Assembly: GCA_050015675.1 (NCBI GenBank)
Contig: JBEKAY010000012.1
Span: 10,845 to 74,844, forward strand
Source: Fen-1298 sp050015675
GTDB lineage: Bacteria; Bacteroidota; Ignavibacteria; UBA10030
Length of the DNA stretch: 64,000 bases
Direction of reading: 5' to 3'
Every line of letters starts with the position of its first letter. Position 1 is the first letter of the stretch. The position numbers and the translations under genes are program-made. The notes under the pieces were generated by a model. That model did not search any database. It was not told the DNA's origin and was given only the letters and a program-made list of their open reading frames with translations. Positions 50,109-59,262 of this stretch are shown here, piece after piece.

Positions 50109-52655
50109 ATGAAGAATTTTATAATCCGCATCCGATTGTCCCTGACCGTTTTTTTCTTCGTAACGGCATTTTTCCTCAATGGCTGTTCTGTTTTTTCTTC
50201 TATAGGCAACACTATTTCACTGGGGTACGAAAATATGGTTTCGTACTTCAATGGATATTATAATGCAAGAAATTTGTTCAACGATGCAGAAGATGAAATC
50301 AAAACAGCGGCACTCTTAGCACGGGGAAAAGCAGACTCATCCGGACAAGCTAACCAGATTCCAGGAACAGCAAAACAAAAGCTTGGACAGGTAATTGATA
50401 AGTGTTCCAATATTCTCGCGTTCCATCCTTCCAGCAGCTTAGTGGATAATTCTCTTCTCCTTATTGGAAAATCTTTTTTCTATCAGATGGAATATCTTAA
50501 GGCAGAACGAAAGTTTGCTGAATTGTTATCACAATTTCCAAACAGTTCGTTGGCATTAGAGGCGCAGCTTTGGTACGCGCGAACGGAAGAGAAATTGGGG
50601 AAATTGGATGATGGTATTCGTTTGAGTGATGCTACTGTGCTGGCGGCACAAACAAGCCATGAAAATGAAATCGAAACTCAAGCCCACCAATTACTTGCTG
50701 TAATCTATCACCGGATGAACCAAACGGATAAATCAATTGCTGAGTATGAAAGAGCAATCTCCATCTCAACTGATGATGTTGCAAAGGGTAATGCGCAGAT
50801 GAATCTTGGAGATATTTACTTTGCAGATGGTCAGTATAAAAAGGCGGCAGAGGTCTATCTCAAGACGGAGGATTATACTTCTGATATTTATTCAAACTAT
50901 TACAGCAAGTTGCAGGCGTCAATCGCATATCGTAAAATTGGAGAGCAGAAAAAAGGATTGGCTCTGGTTAATGCAATGATTGACGATTTCCGTAATAAGG
51001 AATATTTGGCAGCAATACTCTTTGAACGAGCCAATAACTATGCCGCAAGCGGAAGGAGAGATGAAGCGATTGACGAGTATATTTTTGTGGATACTTCTTA
51101 TGCTCATACCGAGTTCGCCGTACGTTCTGCCTATCAACTTGGAGTGATCTTCGAGAAGGAGCTTGGCCTCTACGGGCGAGCATTGAAATATTATACGGAA
51201 GTGAATACGGCTACAGTACCTAGCATTGTAGCAGATGGCCGCCGAAAATTCACAGCACTCACCCGCTATTTTGATGCCCGGCGTCGATTGTATAATGCAG
51301 ATAGTTTGCTATTTGTTCTTAGTGATACAACACACAAAATAATTCCGGACACGCTTAATACAATAGCTGCTGATTCAGCTCATCAAAAACCTGCACAGGT
51401 TAATACGCCCTTTGTAAATTCCAATATTGATTCCCTTAAGGCAAAGAATCTTGTTTTAGATACTGCACATCAAAAACCTGCACAGGTTAATACGCCCTTT
51501 GTAAATTCCAATATTGATTCCCTTAAAGCAAAGAATCTTGTTTTAGATACTACACATCAAAAACCTGCACAGGTTAATACGCCCTTTGTAAATTCCAATA
51601 TTGATTCCCTTAAAGCGAAGAATCTTGTTTTAGATACTACACATCAAAAACCTGTTCAAGTTGCTGTAAAGCCCGCGCTCCCGAGTGCCGACTCGCTTCG
51701 TATACTCAAGTCTATTGCCGCACAGGAGCTGGGTGATATTTTTTATTCGGAAGTCGTGGAACCGGATTCGGCATTCTTTTGGTATAATCAATCTCTCTTA
51801 TGGAATTATAATCATTCCCAGAGTCCGCGTATTCTTTACATACTCTCAGAGCTTTCTAGAACTAATCCAGAAAAGAAATTTCCTGCTCCAGAAGAATACC
51901 ATTCGCGACTTGATCATGATTTTCCTGAGTCGATTTATGCAGAGGAAGCACGTCGGTTCCTTCGAAAAGCAAGCCCTGTAATGAAAACAGATTCTGCATC
52001 GGAATACTATGCACAATCCGAGAAACAGGTTGATGCTAAACAATATGAAAAAGCAATTGGAACACTCCGTTTTATTATTCAGTCATTTCCAACATCACCA
52101 TTTGCAGCTAAGAGTGAATATGCGATTGGATGGATCATGGAAAATAGTCTTGCACAACCGGATAGTGCGATAATACAATACAAACGGGTTATAAAGAATC
52201 ACAAAGGCACAACGTATGCGCTTGCTGCGTCCAATAGAGCGTTAGAAATTCCTCGAACTGATACAATAAAAACAGATACTGTAAACAGGAAAAATAAAGC
52301 GCAGCTCCCAAAATCATCTAAACCTGATACTGTTCAAGTGAAAACAACGGGATTGATAAAGGATACTGTGAAACAGCGACCGATTCTTTCGCCAGATGAA
52401 TTAAAGGGAAAACAGAGATTAAACCCTGCGGTGAACCGATCGTTAGAAGTGCAACAATCCGATACTTTAAAAACAGATACTGCGAACGCGAATATTAGAC
52501 AGCAAATCCAAAAATCGTTTAGTCCAGACAGTGTTCAAAGAAGTGCAACTGGATTGGAGAAGGATTCGGTGAAACAGCTGCCGATTTCTCCGCGAAGCGA
52601 TATAGAGAATGGACAAGAGAAAAGAACTCCATCGAGACCGAAAATTCTCGACTAA
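50109..52655 (+). CDS. TPR-repeat lipoprotein, SprE/PorW-like
   Basis: An 848-residue protein whose signal peptide ends in lipobox FLNGC (Cys about residue 26). The segment just after (ENMVSYFNGYYNARNLFNDAEDEI) resembles the N-terminus of SprE/PorW, a lipoprotein of the type IX secretion system. TPR-like helices fill about 90-380 and 560-720. Between them, residues 424-510 are three near-identical 29-residue repeats, and the C-terminal 120 residues are disordered Lys/Asp/Thr-rich sequence. The ATG at 50109 places the signal peptide first; an in-frame ATG at 50055 is less likely. No other T9SS genes are in view. Confidence 0.78.
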   Translation: MKNFIIRIRLSLTVFFFVTAFFLNGCSVFSSIGNTISLGYENMVSYFNGYYNARNLFNDAEDEIKTAALLARGKADSSGQANQIPGTAKQKLGQVIDKCSNILAFHPSSSLVDNSLLLIGKSFFYQMEYLKAERKFAELLSQFPNSSLALEAQLWYARTEEKLGKLDDGIRLSDATVLAAQTSHENEIETQAHQLLAVIYHRMNQTDKSIAEYERAISISTDDVAKGNAQMNLGDIYFADGQYKKAAEVYLKTEDYTSDIYSNYYSKLQASIAYRKIGEQKKGLALVNAMIDDFRNKEYLAAILFERANNYAASGRRDEAIDEYIFVDTSYAHTEFAVRSAYQLGVIFEKELGLYGRALKYYTEVNTATVPSIVADGRRKFTALTRYFDARRRLYNADSLLFVLSDTTHKIIPDTLNTIAADSAHQKPAQVNTPFVNSNIDSLKAKNLVLDTAHQKPAQVNTPFVNSNIDSLKAKNLVLDTTHQKPAQVNTPFVNSNIDSLKAKNLVLDTTHQKPVQVAVKPALPSADSLRILKSIAAQELGDIFYSEVVEPDSAFFWYNQSLLWNYNHSQSPRILYILSELSRTNPEKKFPAPEEYHSRLDHDFPESIYAEEARRFLRKASPVMKTDSASEYYAQSEKQVDAKQYEKAIGTLRFIIQSFPTSPFAAKSEYAIGWIMENSLAQPDSAIIQYKRVIKNHKGTTYALAASNRALEIPRTDTIKTDTVNRKNKAQLPKSSKPDTVQVKTTGLIKDTVKQRPILSPDELKGKQRLNPAVNRSLEVQQSDTLKTDTANANIRQQIQKSFSPDSVQRSATGLEKDSVKQLPISPRSDIENGQEKRTPSRPKILD
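51378..51662 (+). repeat. 87-base in-frame tandem repeat (three copies plus a fragment)
   Basis: Units begin at 51378, 51465 and 51552, with a partial fourth from 51639. Each encodes (A/T)HQKPAQVNTPFVNSNIDSL and ten further residues. The copies differ at only a few bases, so the expansion is recent. Confidence 0.95.
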
Positions 52656-52669
52656 AGAATAAAACTCCC

Positions 52670-53446
52670 ATGAGCCATATGATTCAACAATTATGCTCAG
52701 TACAATCTTGTCAAGAAGTTGCCAAGAACACTTTTCTTCTTCGGATTAAGTCGCCGGAAATTACCGCTTCAGCTCAACCGGGACAATTTGTCAACATACT
52801 TGCATCTGAAAATGGAGAAGGCCCGCTATTGCGAAGGCCATTTAGCATTTCTCGTATTGAGGATGATATCATCGAATTAATCTTCCACGCCATTGGGATT
52901 GGTACGAAACTTCTTTCTCGTAAACAACTTGGAGATTGGATCGATGTTATTGGTCCGCTTGGCCAGCCCTTTCATGTAAATGCCGAGCACGACAATGCAC
53001 TGCTTGTCGCCGGCGGAATCGGCGTGGCTCCATTTCCTTTTCTCACAAACGATTTATTGAAACGAGGCAAACGTATTGAGACATTTGTAGGATACAGAAA
53101 TGCAGCACAGGTTTTTACGGAACATCTGCAAAATGTCCGGGTAGCGACGGATGATGGCAGCAATGGATTTCATGGAAATGTTGTTCAACTTCTTGAGTCA
53201 TCTCTTGTTCAAAATAAGTATGGCAAAGTGAAAATATTTGCGTGTGGCCCTACGGTAATGTTGAAGGTGCTCACCGACCTTGCTCAACGCAAGAACATCT
53301 GCTGCGAAATGTCATTGGAAGGACAAATGGCTTGCGGCTACGGTATTTGTCAGGGCTGTGCAGTAGAACGCACCGAAGGGACAGCAATATACGCACTCGT
53401 ATGCAAAGATGGACCGGCATTTCTTTCGACGGAAGTGAATTTATGA
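52670..53446 (+). CDS. pyrK: Dihydroorotate dehydrogenase electron-transfer subunit
   Basis: A 258-residue PyrK. The FAD-binding domain has PLLRRPFSISRI, the NAD-binding region AGGIGVAPFPFL, and the C-terminal 2Fe-2S cluster cysteines are in MACGYGICQGCAVE and LVCKDGPAF. It passes electrons from PyrD to NAD. The next gene, pyrD, overlaps its stop (ATGA). Confidence 0.95.
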   Translation: MSHMIQQLCSVQSCQEVAKNTFLLRIKSPEITASAQPGQFVNILASENGEGPLLRRPFSISRIEDDIIELIFHAIGIGTKLLSRKQLGDWIDVIGPLGQPFHVNAEHDNALLVAGGIGVAPFPFLTNDLLKRGKRIETFVGYRNAAQVFTEHLQNVRVATDDGSNGFHGNVVQLLESSLVQNKYGKVKIFACGPTVMLKVLTDLAQRKNICCEMSLEGQMACGYGICQGCAVERTEGTAIYALVCKDGPAFLSTEVNL

Positions 53447-54411
53447 CAGCTTCATCAACAGCAAGCGGAATAAAAACATCGTTCACTCTTCGCGGTGTGG
53501 AGTTCAAGAACCGCGTGTTTGTCGCCTCCGGCACATTTGGATATGGTGATGAAGTTTGCGATTTGGTGGATGTGAATCGGTTGGGCGGAATTTTTACGAA
53601 ATCGCTTTCATGGAAACCGCGTCCAGGCAACCCTCCGCAGCGTATTGTTGAGACAGCAAGCGGCATGCTCAACTCAATCGGACTTGCTAACATCGGGGTT
53701 CAAACGTTTATCGAACAAAAACTTCCTTTTTTGCGCACACTCAATACTCGTATTATGGTGAACATTGCTGCAAGTTCGCTCAAAGAATTCTGCGATGTTC
53801 TGAGTTTGTTGGAAGGGCAAGATGGAATTGCCGGTTACGAAATTAATGTTTCATGCCCGAATGTGAAAGAAGGCGGAATGAGCTTCGGAACCGACTGTAA
53901 AATGACAGCAGAAATTACTTCGAATCTTCGCAAATTGACAAACAAACCGCTCGTCATCAAGTTGACGCCTAATGTAACACATATTTCAGAATTTGCACGT
54001 GCTGCAGAGTCAGCGGGCGCTGATGCTGTTTCTGTTATCAATACACTCATCGGAATGGCAGTAAATATTAAAACACGTAAACCAAAACTCTCCACCGTCA
54101 CCGGTGGTCTCTCCGGACCAGCTATTAAACCGGTTGCACTGGCGAAAGTTTATGAAGTTGCTCAAGCAGTGAAAATTCCTATCTTTGGCATTGGGGGAAT
54201 TGCCAGTACCGAAGATGCAATCGAGTTTTTGCTCGTGGGCTCAACTGCAGTGCAAATCGGTACAATGAACTTTATCGATCCGGCAATTTCCGTAAAGATC
54301 GTAGACGGTTTGGACAAATATGCCCGTGAAAATAAAATCTCAGATATCAGCACGCTTATTGGTGCGCTCGATGCCGATGTAAAGTTTTCGGTTCTCCAGT
54401 CTTGGTTGTGA
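53443..54411 (+). CDS. pyrD: Dihydroorotate dehydrogenase B catalytic subunit
   Basis: A 322-residue class 1B enzyme oxidising dihydroorotate to orotate in pyrimidine synthesis. FMN/active-site motifs: VASGTFGYGDEV, GYEINVSCPNVKEGG with the catalytic Cys, VIKLTPNV and GIGGIASTEDAIEFLL. A longer open frame runs upstream inside pyrK, but the ATG at 53443 overlapping the pyrK stop is the real start. Confidence 0.96.
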   Translation: MTASSTASGIKTSFTLRGVEFKNRVFVASGTFGYGDEVCDLVDVNRLGGIFTKSLSWKPRPGNPPQRIVETASGMLNSIGLANIGVQTFIEQKLPFLRTLNTRIMVNIAASSLKEFCDVLSLLEGQDGIAGYEINVSCPNVKEGGMSFGTDCKMTAEITSNLRKLTNKPLVIKLTPNVTHISEFARAAESAGADAVSVINTLIGMAVNIKTRKPKLSTVTGGLSGPAIKPVALAKVYEVAQAVKIPIFGIGGIASTEDAIEFLLVGSTAVQIGTMNFIDPAISVKIVDGLDKYARENKISDISTLIGALDADVKFSVLQSWL

Positions 54412-54454
54412 TACATCAAAAATTCTCTTTGCTTGTTTTCCTCTTAAAAATACA

Positions 54455-55756
54455 TTGACGTACACGGAATCTATCAAATTTCTCTACGGCCTCCAGAAGT
54501 TCGGAATGAAGTTCGGATTGCAAGGAATCCGTACGCTGCTTAAATTTCTTGATCATCCGGAAAACCAATTTCCTTCGATTCACGTCGCCGGTACGAATGG
54601 CAAAGGTTCTACCGCTTCAATGATAGCCGCAATATTTACGGCAGCCGGTTATAAAACGGGACTTTACACTTCACCGCATCTTGTCAGGTTTAATGAACGA
54701 ATCCGCATCAACGGTAACATGATTTCTTCGCGAGCTGTAGCTCGGCTCGCAACAGCAATATATCCAGAGGTAGAAAAAAATAACTTTACTTTTTTTGAAG
54801 CGGTGACTGCGATGGCATTTAAATACTTTGCCGAATCAAAAGTAGATATCGCTATTGTGGAAACCGGTTTGGGCGGTAGATTAGATGCGACAAATATTCT
54901 TCAGCCGCTCGTCTCTGTTATTACAACGATCGGATTGGAACATACACAGATACTTGGTACAAGCATAGAAAAAATTGCTTTCGAAAAAGGCGGCATTATC
55001 AAGAAAAGAGTTCCCTGCGTCATAGGAGTGAAATCGCAGAAGGCGGTTCGAGTTTTAAGTACTATCTGCGCCAAAAAGAAATCGCGATTGGTTCGAGTTC
55101 ATCCAAATAAAATTCTTGTTCGTCAATCTTTGCTCGATGGATTGTTGATGGACTTCTGTACTGCTGAGAAAAAAATCACGAACGTGCGGGTATCGCTGGC
55201 AGGTAAGCATCAAGCAATGAACGCGCTTCTTGCCATTCATGCAGTTGAAATTGCTACCCAACGAAGTAATTTCATAGTACATGAAAAGGCAATTCGTGAA
55301 GGATTAGCGCATATCCAGCGGTTTTCGGGAATACAAGCACGCTTGTCGATTGTTCAGAGAAATCCTCTTGTCCTTGCCGATGTTGCGCATAACCCAGAAG
55401 CTGTGCGTGTTCTTTGTGCGTCGCTTAAGCGATTACGTCTTGGAAGAATTCATATTGTGTTTGGCCTGATGCAGGATAAGAATTATCTGACTATGATCTC
55501 AGCGCTTCGGCAGATTGCAAAAAGTGTTTTCGTAGTAGAAGCGCAAACAGAACGATCTCGATGCACCGCTGAATTGGCACAGGAAATTCGCCGCTTCGGA
55601 TTGTCTGTGAAAGAATTTCAAAATGTTGCCGACGGCGTTTCAGCGGCTCTTAGGCAGCGCGATGGCGCAACAATACTTATAACGGGCTCTCACTTTGTGG
55701 TTGGCGAGGCGATTGCTTTCCTCAATAAGGAAAAATACTTGACAATAAACCAATAA
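54455..55756 (+). CDS. folC: Folylpolyglutamate synthase / dihydrofolate synthase
   Basis: A 433-residue Mur-ligase-like enzyme adding glutamate to folates. The ATP loop is HVAGTNGKGSTAS (about residue 43), followed by YTSPHLVRFNERI and VETGLGGRLDATN. The start is a TTG at the position expected from the family (TYTESIKFLYGLQ). The following 188 bases are AT-rich leader sequence before rho. Confidence 0.94.
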   Translation: MTYTESIKFLYGLQKFGMKFGLQGIRTLLKFLDHPENQFPSIHVAGTNGKGSTASMIAAIFTAAGYKTGLYTSPHLVRFNERIRINGNMISSRAVARLATAIYPEVEKNNFTFFEAVTAMAFKYFAESKVDIAIVETGLGGRLDATNILQPLVSVITTIGLEHTQILGTSIEKIAFEKGGIIKKRVPCVIGVKSQKAVRVLSTICAKKKSRLVRVHPNKILVRQSLLDGLLMDFCTAEKKITNVRVSLAGKHQAMNALLAIHAVEIATQRSNFIVHEKAIREGLAHIQRFSGIQARLSIVQRNPLVLADVAHNPEAVRVLCASLKRLRLGRIHIVFGLMQDKNYLTMISALRQIAKSVFVVEAQTERSRCTAELAQEIRRFGLSVKEFQNVADGVSAALRQRDGATILITGSHFVVGEAIAFLNKEKYLTINQ

Positions 55757-55944
55757 TCGAGTACTATGTAAATGTAAGTTGGTAAAGAAATTTTCATTTC
55801 CTATTTACCCAATCAAGGTTACTTCAAATTTTTTTTATCCAATCTAATTATTTATAAAAATATATTGTACTCGTATTTATAATGTTCTCATCGCATAAAA
55901 TTTTTCTTCCCATACTATCTAACTAATATCGAGGTATATTTTCC

Positions 55945-57198
55945 ATGCCAATGGACATCACTGAATTAAAAACAAAAAAGATTGCCGAGCTGAACGCAAT
56001 TGCCAAAGAACTCAATATCACAGGATATAGCGATCTTCGTAAACAAGATCTCATTTTTAAAATCCTTGAAGCACAAACCCAGAAAGATGGGTTAGGATTT
56101 AGTAAAGGCGTACTCGAGGTGCTGCCAGATGGATACGGGTTTCTCCGTTCTGTCGATTATAATTATCTGCCATCGCCCGATGATATTTATGTGTCGCCAT
56201 CGCAGATTAAGAAATTCGGATTGCGTACGGGCGACACAGTGAGCGGTCAAGTCCGTCCGCCGAAGGAAGGCGAACGGTTTTTTGCACTGCTTCGTGTTGA
56301 AGCGGTAAATGATGACCATCCGGATTTAATTCGCGAACGCGTCTTGTTTGAAAATCTAACGCCGATGTATCCGTCACAGAGAATAAAGTTGGAAACCATT
56401 CCCGGTGAATATGCGATGCGCATTCTCGATTTGCTCGCTCCAGTGGGAAAAGGCCAGCGCGGTATGATTGTATCTCCTCCAAAAGCAGGTAAGACGATCC
56501 TTCTCCAAAAGATGGCAAACAGCATTACACGCAATCATCCGGAAGTGAAATTGATTGTTTTGCTGATCGATGAACGTCCGGAGGAAGTGACGGACATGGA
56601 ACGCTCGGTCAGTGCAGAAGTTGTGAGTTCCACATTTGATGAACCGCCCGAACGGCACGTGCAAGTTGCCGACATGGTATTGGATAAAGCCAAGCGGTTG
56701 GTTGAAGCAAAAAAGGATGTTGTTATTCTTCTCGACAGCATCACACGCCTGGCACGCGCACACAATACGGTTGTTCCGCATAGCGGCAAGATTCTTTCCG
56801 GTGGTGTCGATGCAAATGCATTGCATCGTCCGAAACGATTCTTCGGCGCTGCACGAAATATTGAAGAAGGCGGAAGTCTTACCATTATTGCCACTGCGTT
56901 GGTGGAAACCGGCAGTCGTATGGACGAAGTGATCTTTGAAGAATTCAAAGGTACTGGCAACATGGAAATTGTGCTGGATCGCGGCTTAAGTGATAAGCGT
57001 ATTTTCCCTGCGATCAATGTGAATCGGTCTGGCACGCGCAAAGAAGAAATACTTTTCGAACCCGATGATTTGAACCGCGTCTGGATTCTTCGCAAGTTCT
57101 TGAGCGATTTAGAACCAAACGAAGCAATGGAACTCTTGCTTGATAAAATGCGAGGCACCAAGACGAACAAAGAATTCCTCAAGGTGATGAATAGTTAA
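55945..57198 (+). CDS. rho: Transcription termination factor Rho
   Basis: A 417-residue hexameric RNA helicase. The N-terminal SAP-like part (ELKTKKIAELNAIAKELNI) is followed by a cold-shock-like RNA-binding domain (GVLEVLPDGYGFLRS) and an ATPase domain with SPPKAGKTILL (P-loop), VILLDSITRLARAHN and the Q-loop region. It has no long insertion such as the one in Bacteroidia Rho proteins. It is followed by a terminator. Confidence 0.98.
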   Translation: MPMDITELKTKKIAELNAIAKELNITGYSDLRKQDLIFKILEAQTQKDGLGFSKGVLEVLPDGYGFLRSVDYNYLPSPDDIYVSPSQIKKFGLRTGDTVSGQVRPPKEGERFFALLRVEAVNDDHPDLIRERVLFENLTPMYPSQRIKLETIPGEYAMRILDLLAPVGKGQRGMIVSPPKAGKTILLQKMANSITRNHPEVKLIVLLIDERPEEVTDMERSVSAEVVSSTFDEPPERHVQVADMVLDKAKRLVEAKKDVVILLDSITRLARAHNTVVPHSGKILSGGVDANALHRPKRFFGAARNIEEGGSLTIIATALVETGSRMDEVIFEEFKGTGNMEIVLDRGLSDKRIFPAINVNRSGTRKEEILFEPDDLNRVWILRKFLSDLEPNEAMELLLDKMRGTKTNKEFLKVMNS

Positions 57199-57205
57199 GT
57201 GAATC

Positions 57206-57247
57206 GAGCCACGATAATCGAAAGAAATTCGTGGCTCTGTTATTTTT
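57206..57247 (+). terminator. Terminator after rho
   Basis: GAGCCACGA at 57206-57214 pairs with TCGTGGCTC at 57229-57237, followed by TGTTATTTTT. Confidence 0.8.
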
Positions 57248-57334
57248 GTAGAGATAGTTATTCTTAACGAATTGAAGGAAAGAAATTTATTGAGTTCTTC
57301 ATTCATCACTACTTATTGAATACTGCACATTGAT

Positions 57335-57712
57335 TTAACATCCATCTGCATCCCGCATCTCGGATTTTTCTTTGAGATATTTTACAAATCGATTTTTTCT
57401 GTCGACGAGAATGTTGACCGGTTTCTTAGGTCGATCAGAAATCTGAAACGACATAATAATCACTTCATCGCCTTTGTGCACAAGATGAGCGGCTGCGCCA
57501 TTTATTCCGATGGCACCGGAATCCTTCTTTCCCTTAATGACGTAGGTTTCGAGCCGTTGGCCATTGGTGTTATCGACGACGAGCACTTTTTCATATTCAT
57601 CTAAACCGGCAAGCTCCATTAATCGTTCATCGATTGTAATAGAACCAACGTACCGAAGATTTGCGTTTGTTATTGTGGCTTTATGGATTTTTGAACGAAG
57701 ATAAATCCGCAT
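57335..57712 (-). CDS. panD: Aspartate 1-decarboxylase
   Basis: A 125-residue pyruvoyl enzyme making beta-alanine for pantothenate and CoA. The self-cleavage Gly-Ser is in LRYVGSITID (about residues 24-25). The core GAAAHLVHKGDEVIIMSF is conserved. It stands alone on the minus strand, between rho and lemA. Confidence 0.95.
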   Translation of the reverse strand: MRIYLRSKIHKATITNANLRYVGSITIDERLMELAGLDEYEKVLVVDNTNGQRLETYVIKGKKDSGAIGINGAAAHLVHKGDEVIIMSFQISDRPKKPVNILVDRKNRFVKYLKEKSEMRDADGC

Positions 57713-57796
57713 AGATATATTCCTGTCCTTTCGTTAACTCCAAAGTACTCACAAGTCAGCGAATTTGCAAAGGGCACGGTTCATCGTTTGCATTTG

Positions 57797-57825
57797 TTGT
57801 TTTTGGCACGAAGATTTGGTACAAT
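57797..57825 (+). promoter_or_regulatory. Promoter of the lemA-TPM cluster (TTGTTT-N17-TACAAT)
   Basis: TTGTTT at 57797-57802, 17 bases, TACAAT at 57820-57825; about 40 bases before lemA. Confidence 0.55.
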
Positions 57826-57863
57826 AATATAAGATTTAACCGAAAAAAAATTGAGGAGAAAAT

Positions 57864-58469
57864 ATGAGTAAAGGACTGATTATTGGTTTGTCAATTGTAG
57901 GCGGACTGCTGCTGGTTGTTGCTCTCATCATTGGATGGGTCGTTGGTGACTATAATAAAATTGTTGCAAAAAATGAAGGCGTAAAGAGTGCATGGAGTCA
58001 AGTGGAGAACCAATATCAGCGCCGCTATGATCTGATACCAAATCTTATGGAAACAGTGAAGGGTTTTGCGAAACAGGAAAAAGAAGTGCTCATTGGCGTT
58101 ACCGAAGCACGCGCCAGTGTTGGCCAAATGAAAGTGACTCCCGAAGTACTGAATAATCCACAGGCATTTCAAAATTTTCAAAAAGCACAGGATGGATTAA
58201 GTTCGGCATTGTCGCGCTTGATGGTCATTGTGGAAAAGTACCCTGAATTGAAATCCAACCAAAATTTTCTTGAGCTTCAATCACAATTAGAGGGTACCGA
58301 GAATCGCATTGCTGTCGAGCGTCGTAGATTCAATGAAACAGTACAAGATTTCAACAGTATGATCAAAAGTTTCCCGATAAATATTATTGCGAACTTCGGC
58401 GGATTCCATGAAGCACAATATTTTCAATCAATTGCAGGGTCTGAAAAGGCGCCGCAAGTAAAATTCTGA
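57864..58469 (+). CDS. lemA: LemA family protein
   Basis: A 201-residue protein with one N-terminal membrane helix (about 5-28) and the long helical LemA domain (VKSAWSQVENQYQRRYDLIP, NLMETVKGFAKQE). Orientation with most of the protein outside the cytoplasm is usual. Function unknown, but it is commonly encoded with TPM-domain proteins as here (two bases short of ten apart). TTGAGGAG is the ribosome-binding site. Confidence 0.95.
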   Translation: MSKGLIIGLSIVGGLLLVVALIIGWVVGDYNKIVAKNEGVKSAWSQVENQYQRRYDLIPNLMETVKGFAKQEKEVLIGVTEARASVGQMKVTPEVLNNPQAFQNFQKAQDGLSSALSRLMVIVEKYPELKSNQNFLELQSQLEGTENRIAVERRRFNETVQDFNSMIKSFPINIIANFGGFHEAQYFQSIAGSEKAPQVKF

Positions 58470-58477
58470 GTATCCTT

Positions 58478-59233
58478 ATGAAAAAAAATCGTTGGGTTAT
58501 TCTCATGTTTGTAGTCCTCTTGTGCAGTGCATTCGCTGCAGCGGAAACGAAAATCCCGAAGCTTGAGCAACGTGTTTCGGATTTCACAAACACATTGAGC
58601 TTTCAGGAATGGCAGCAGTTGGATCGTTTGCTGAAAAGCTTTGAGGACTCAACCTCTACGCAGGTTGTTGTTCTCATGGTTAATTCACTCGAAGGAGAAA
58701 GTGTTGAAGAATATGCCAATAAAACTTTTAAGGAAAATAAAATTGGTCAAGCGAAGAAGGATAATGGCGTACTGCTCGTGATTGCCAAGCAAGATCATGC
58801 AATGAGAATAGAAGTCGGCTACGGATTAGAAGGCGTGCTCACCGATGCTATTACATCGCAGATCATCCGCCAGGAAATTGCTCCGCACTTTAAAGCTGAT
58901 AATTATTTCGGTGGTATCGTAACCGGCGTTGACGCAATTATGCGCGCGGCCGCCGGCGAGTACCATGCAGACAACAAAGGGAAGAGAGCGCCTGCAGCTT
59001 CAGCTGGACTTTTGACAATAATAATCATCTTTTTAATTTTCGTTCTTATGCCTATGCTGACTTCACGACGACGATCGATTATCGGTTCAAGCGGTCATAG
59101 ATATTATTCCGGATGGGGCTATGGCGGTGGTTTTGGCGGCGGCGGATTTGGCGGAGGCGGATTTGGCGGTGGAGGCGGATTTAGCGGGGGCGGTGGTATG
59201 TCCGGCGGCGGTGGTGCCTCCGGCAGCTGGTGA
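58478..59233 (+). CDS. TPM-domain secreted membrane protein (YgcG family)
   Basis: A 251-residue protein with a signal peptide (about 1-21), a TPM domain (about 25-165, with RVEVGYGLEGVLTD-like core AMRIEVGYGLEG), a membrane helix (about 178-198) and a glycine-rich tail (GGGFGGGG repeats, ending SGSW). TPM domains are implicated in photosystem and complex repair in plants; the bacterial role is unclear. It is paired with lemA. The low-complexity tail produces spurious reading frames on the other strand. Confidence 0.92.
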   Translation: MKKNRWVILMFVVLLCSAFAAAETKIPKLEQRVSDFTNTLSFQEWQQLDRLLKSFEDSTSTQVVVLMVNSLEGESVEEYANKTFKENKIGQAKKDNGVLLVIAKQDHAMRIEVGYGLEGVLTDAITSQIIRQEIAPHFKADNYFGGIVTGVDAIMRAAAGEYHADNKGKRAPAASAGLLTIIIIFLIFVLMPMLTSRRRSIIGSSGHRYYSGWGYGGGFGGGGFGGGGFGGGGGFSGGGGMSGGGGASGSW

Positions 59234-59262
59234 TGAAGATCTGGAAGTAAAGTGAGAGACAT

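Noticed and set aside
51378..51662. CRISPR-like array
   Set aside because: The 87-base units are contiguous without spacers and stay in frame within a coding sequence.
55757..55944. Promoter with TATAAT at 55878 before rho
   Set aside because: The -10 is good, but no recognisable -35 lies at 16-18 bases. The region is too AT-rich to call.
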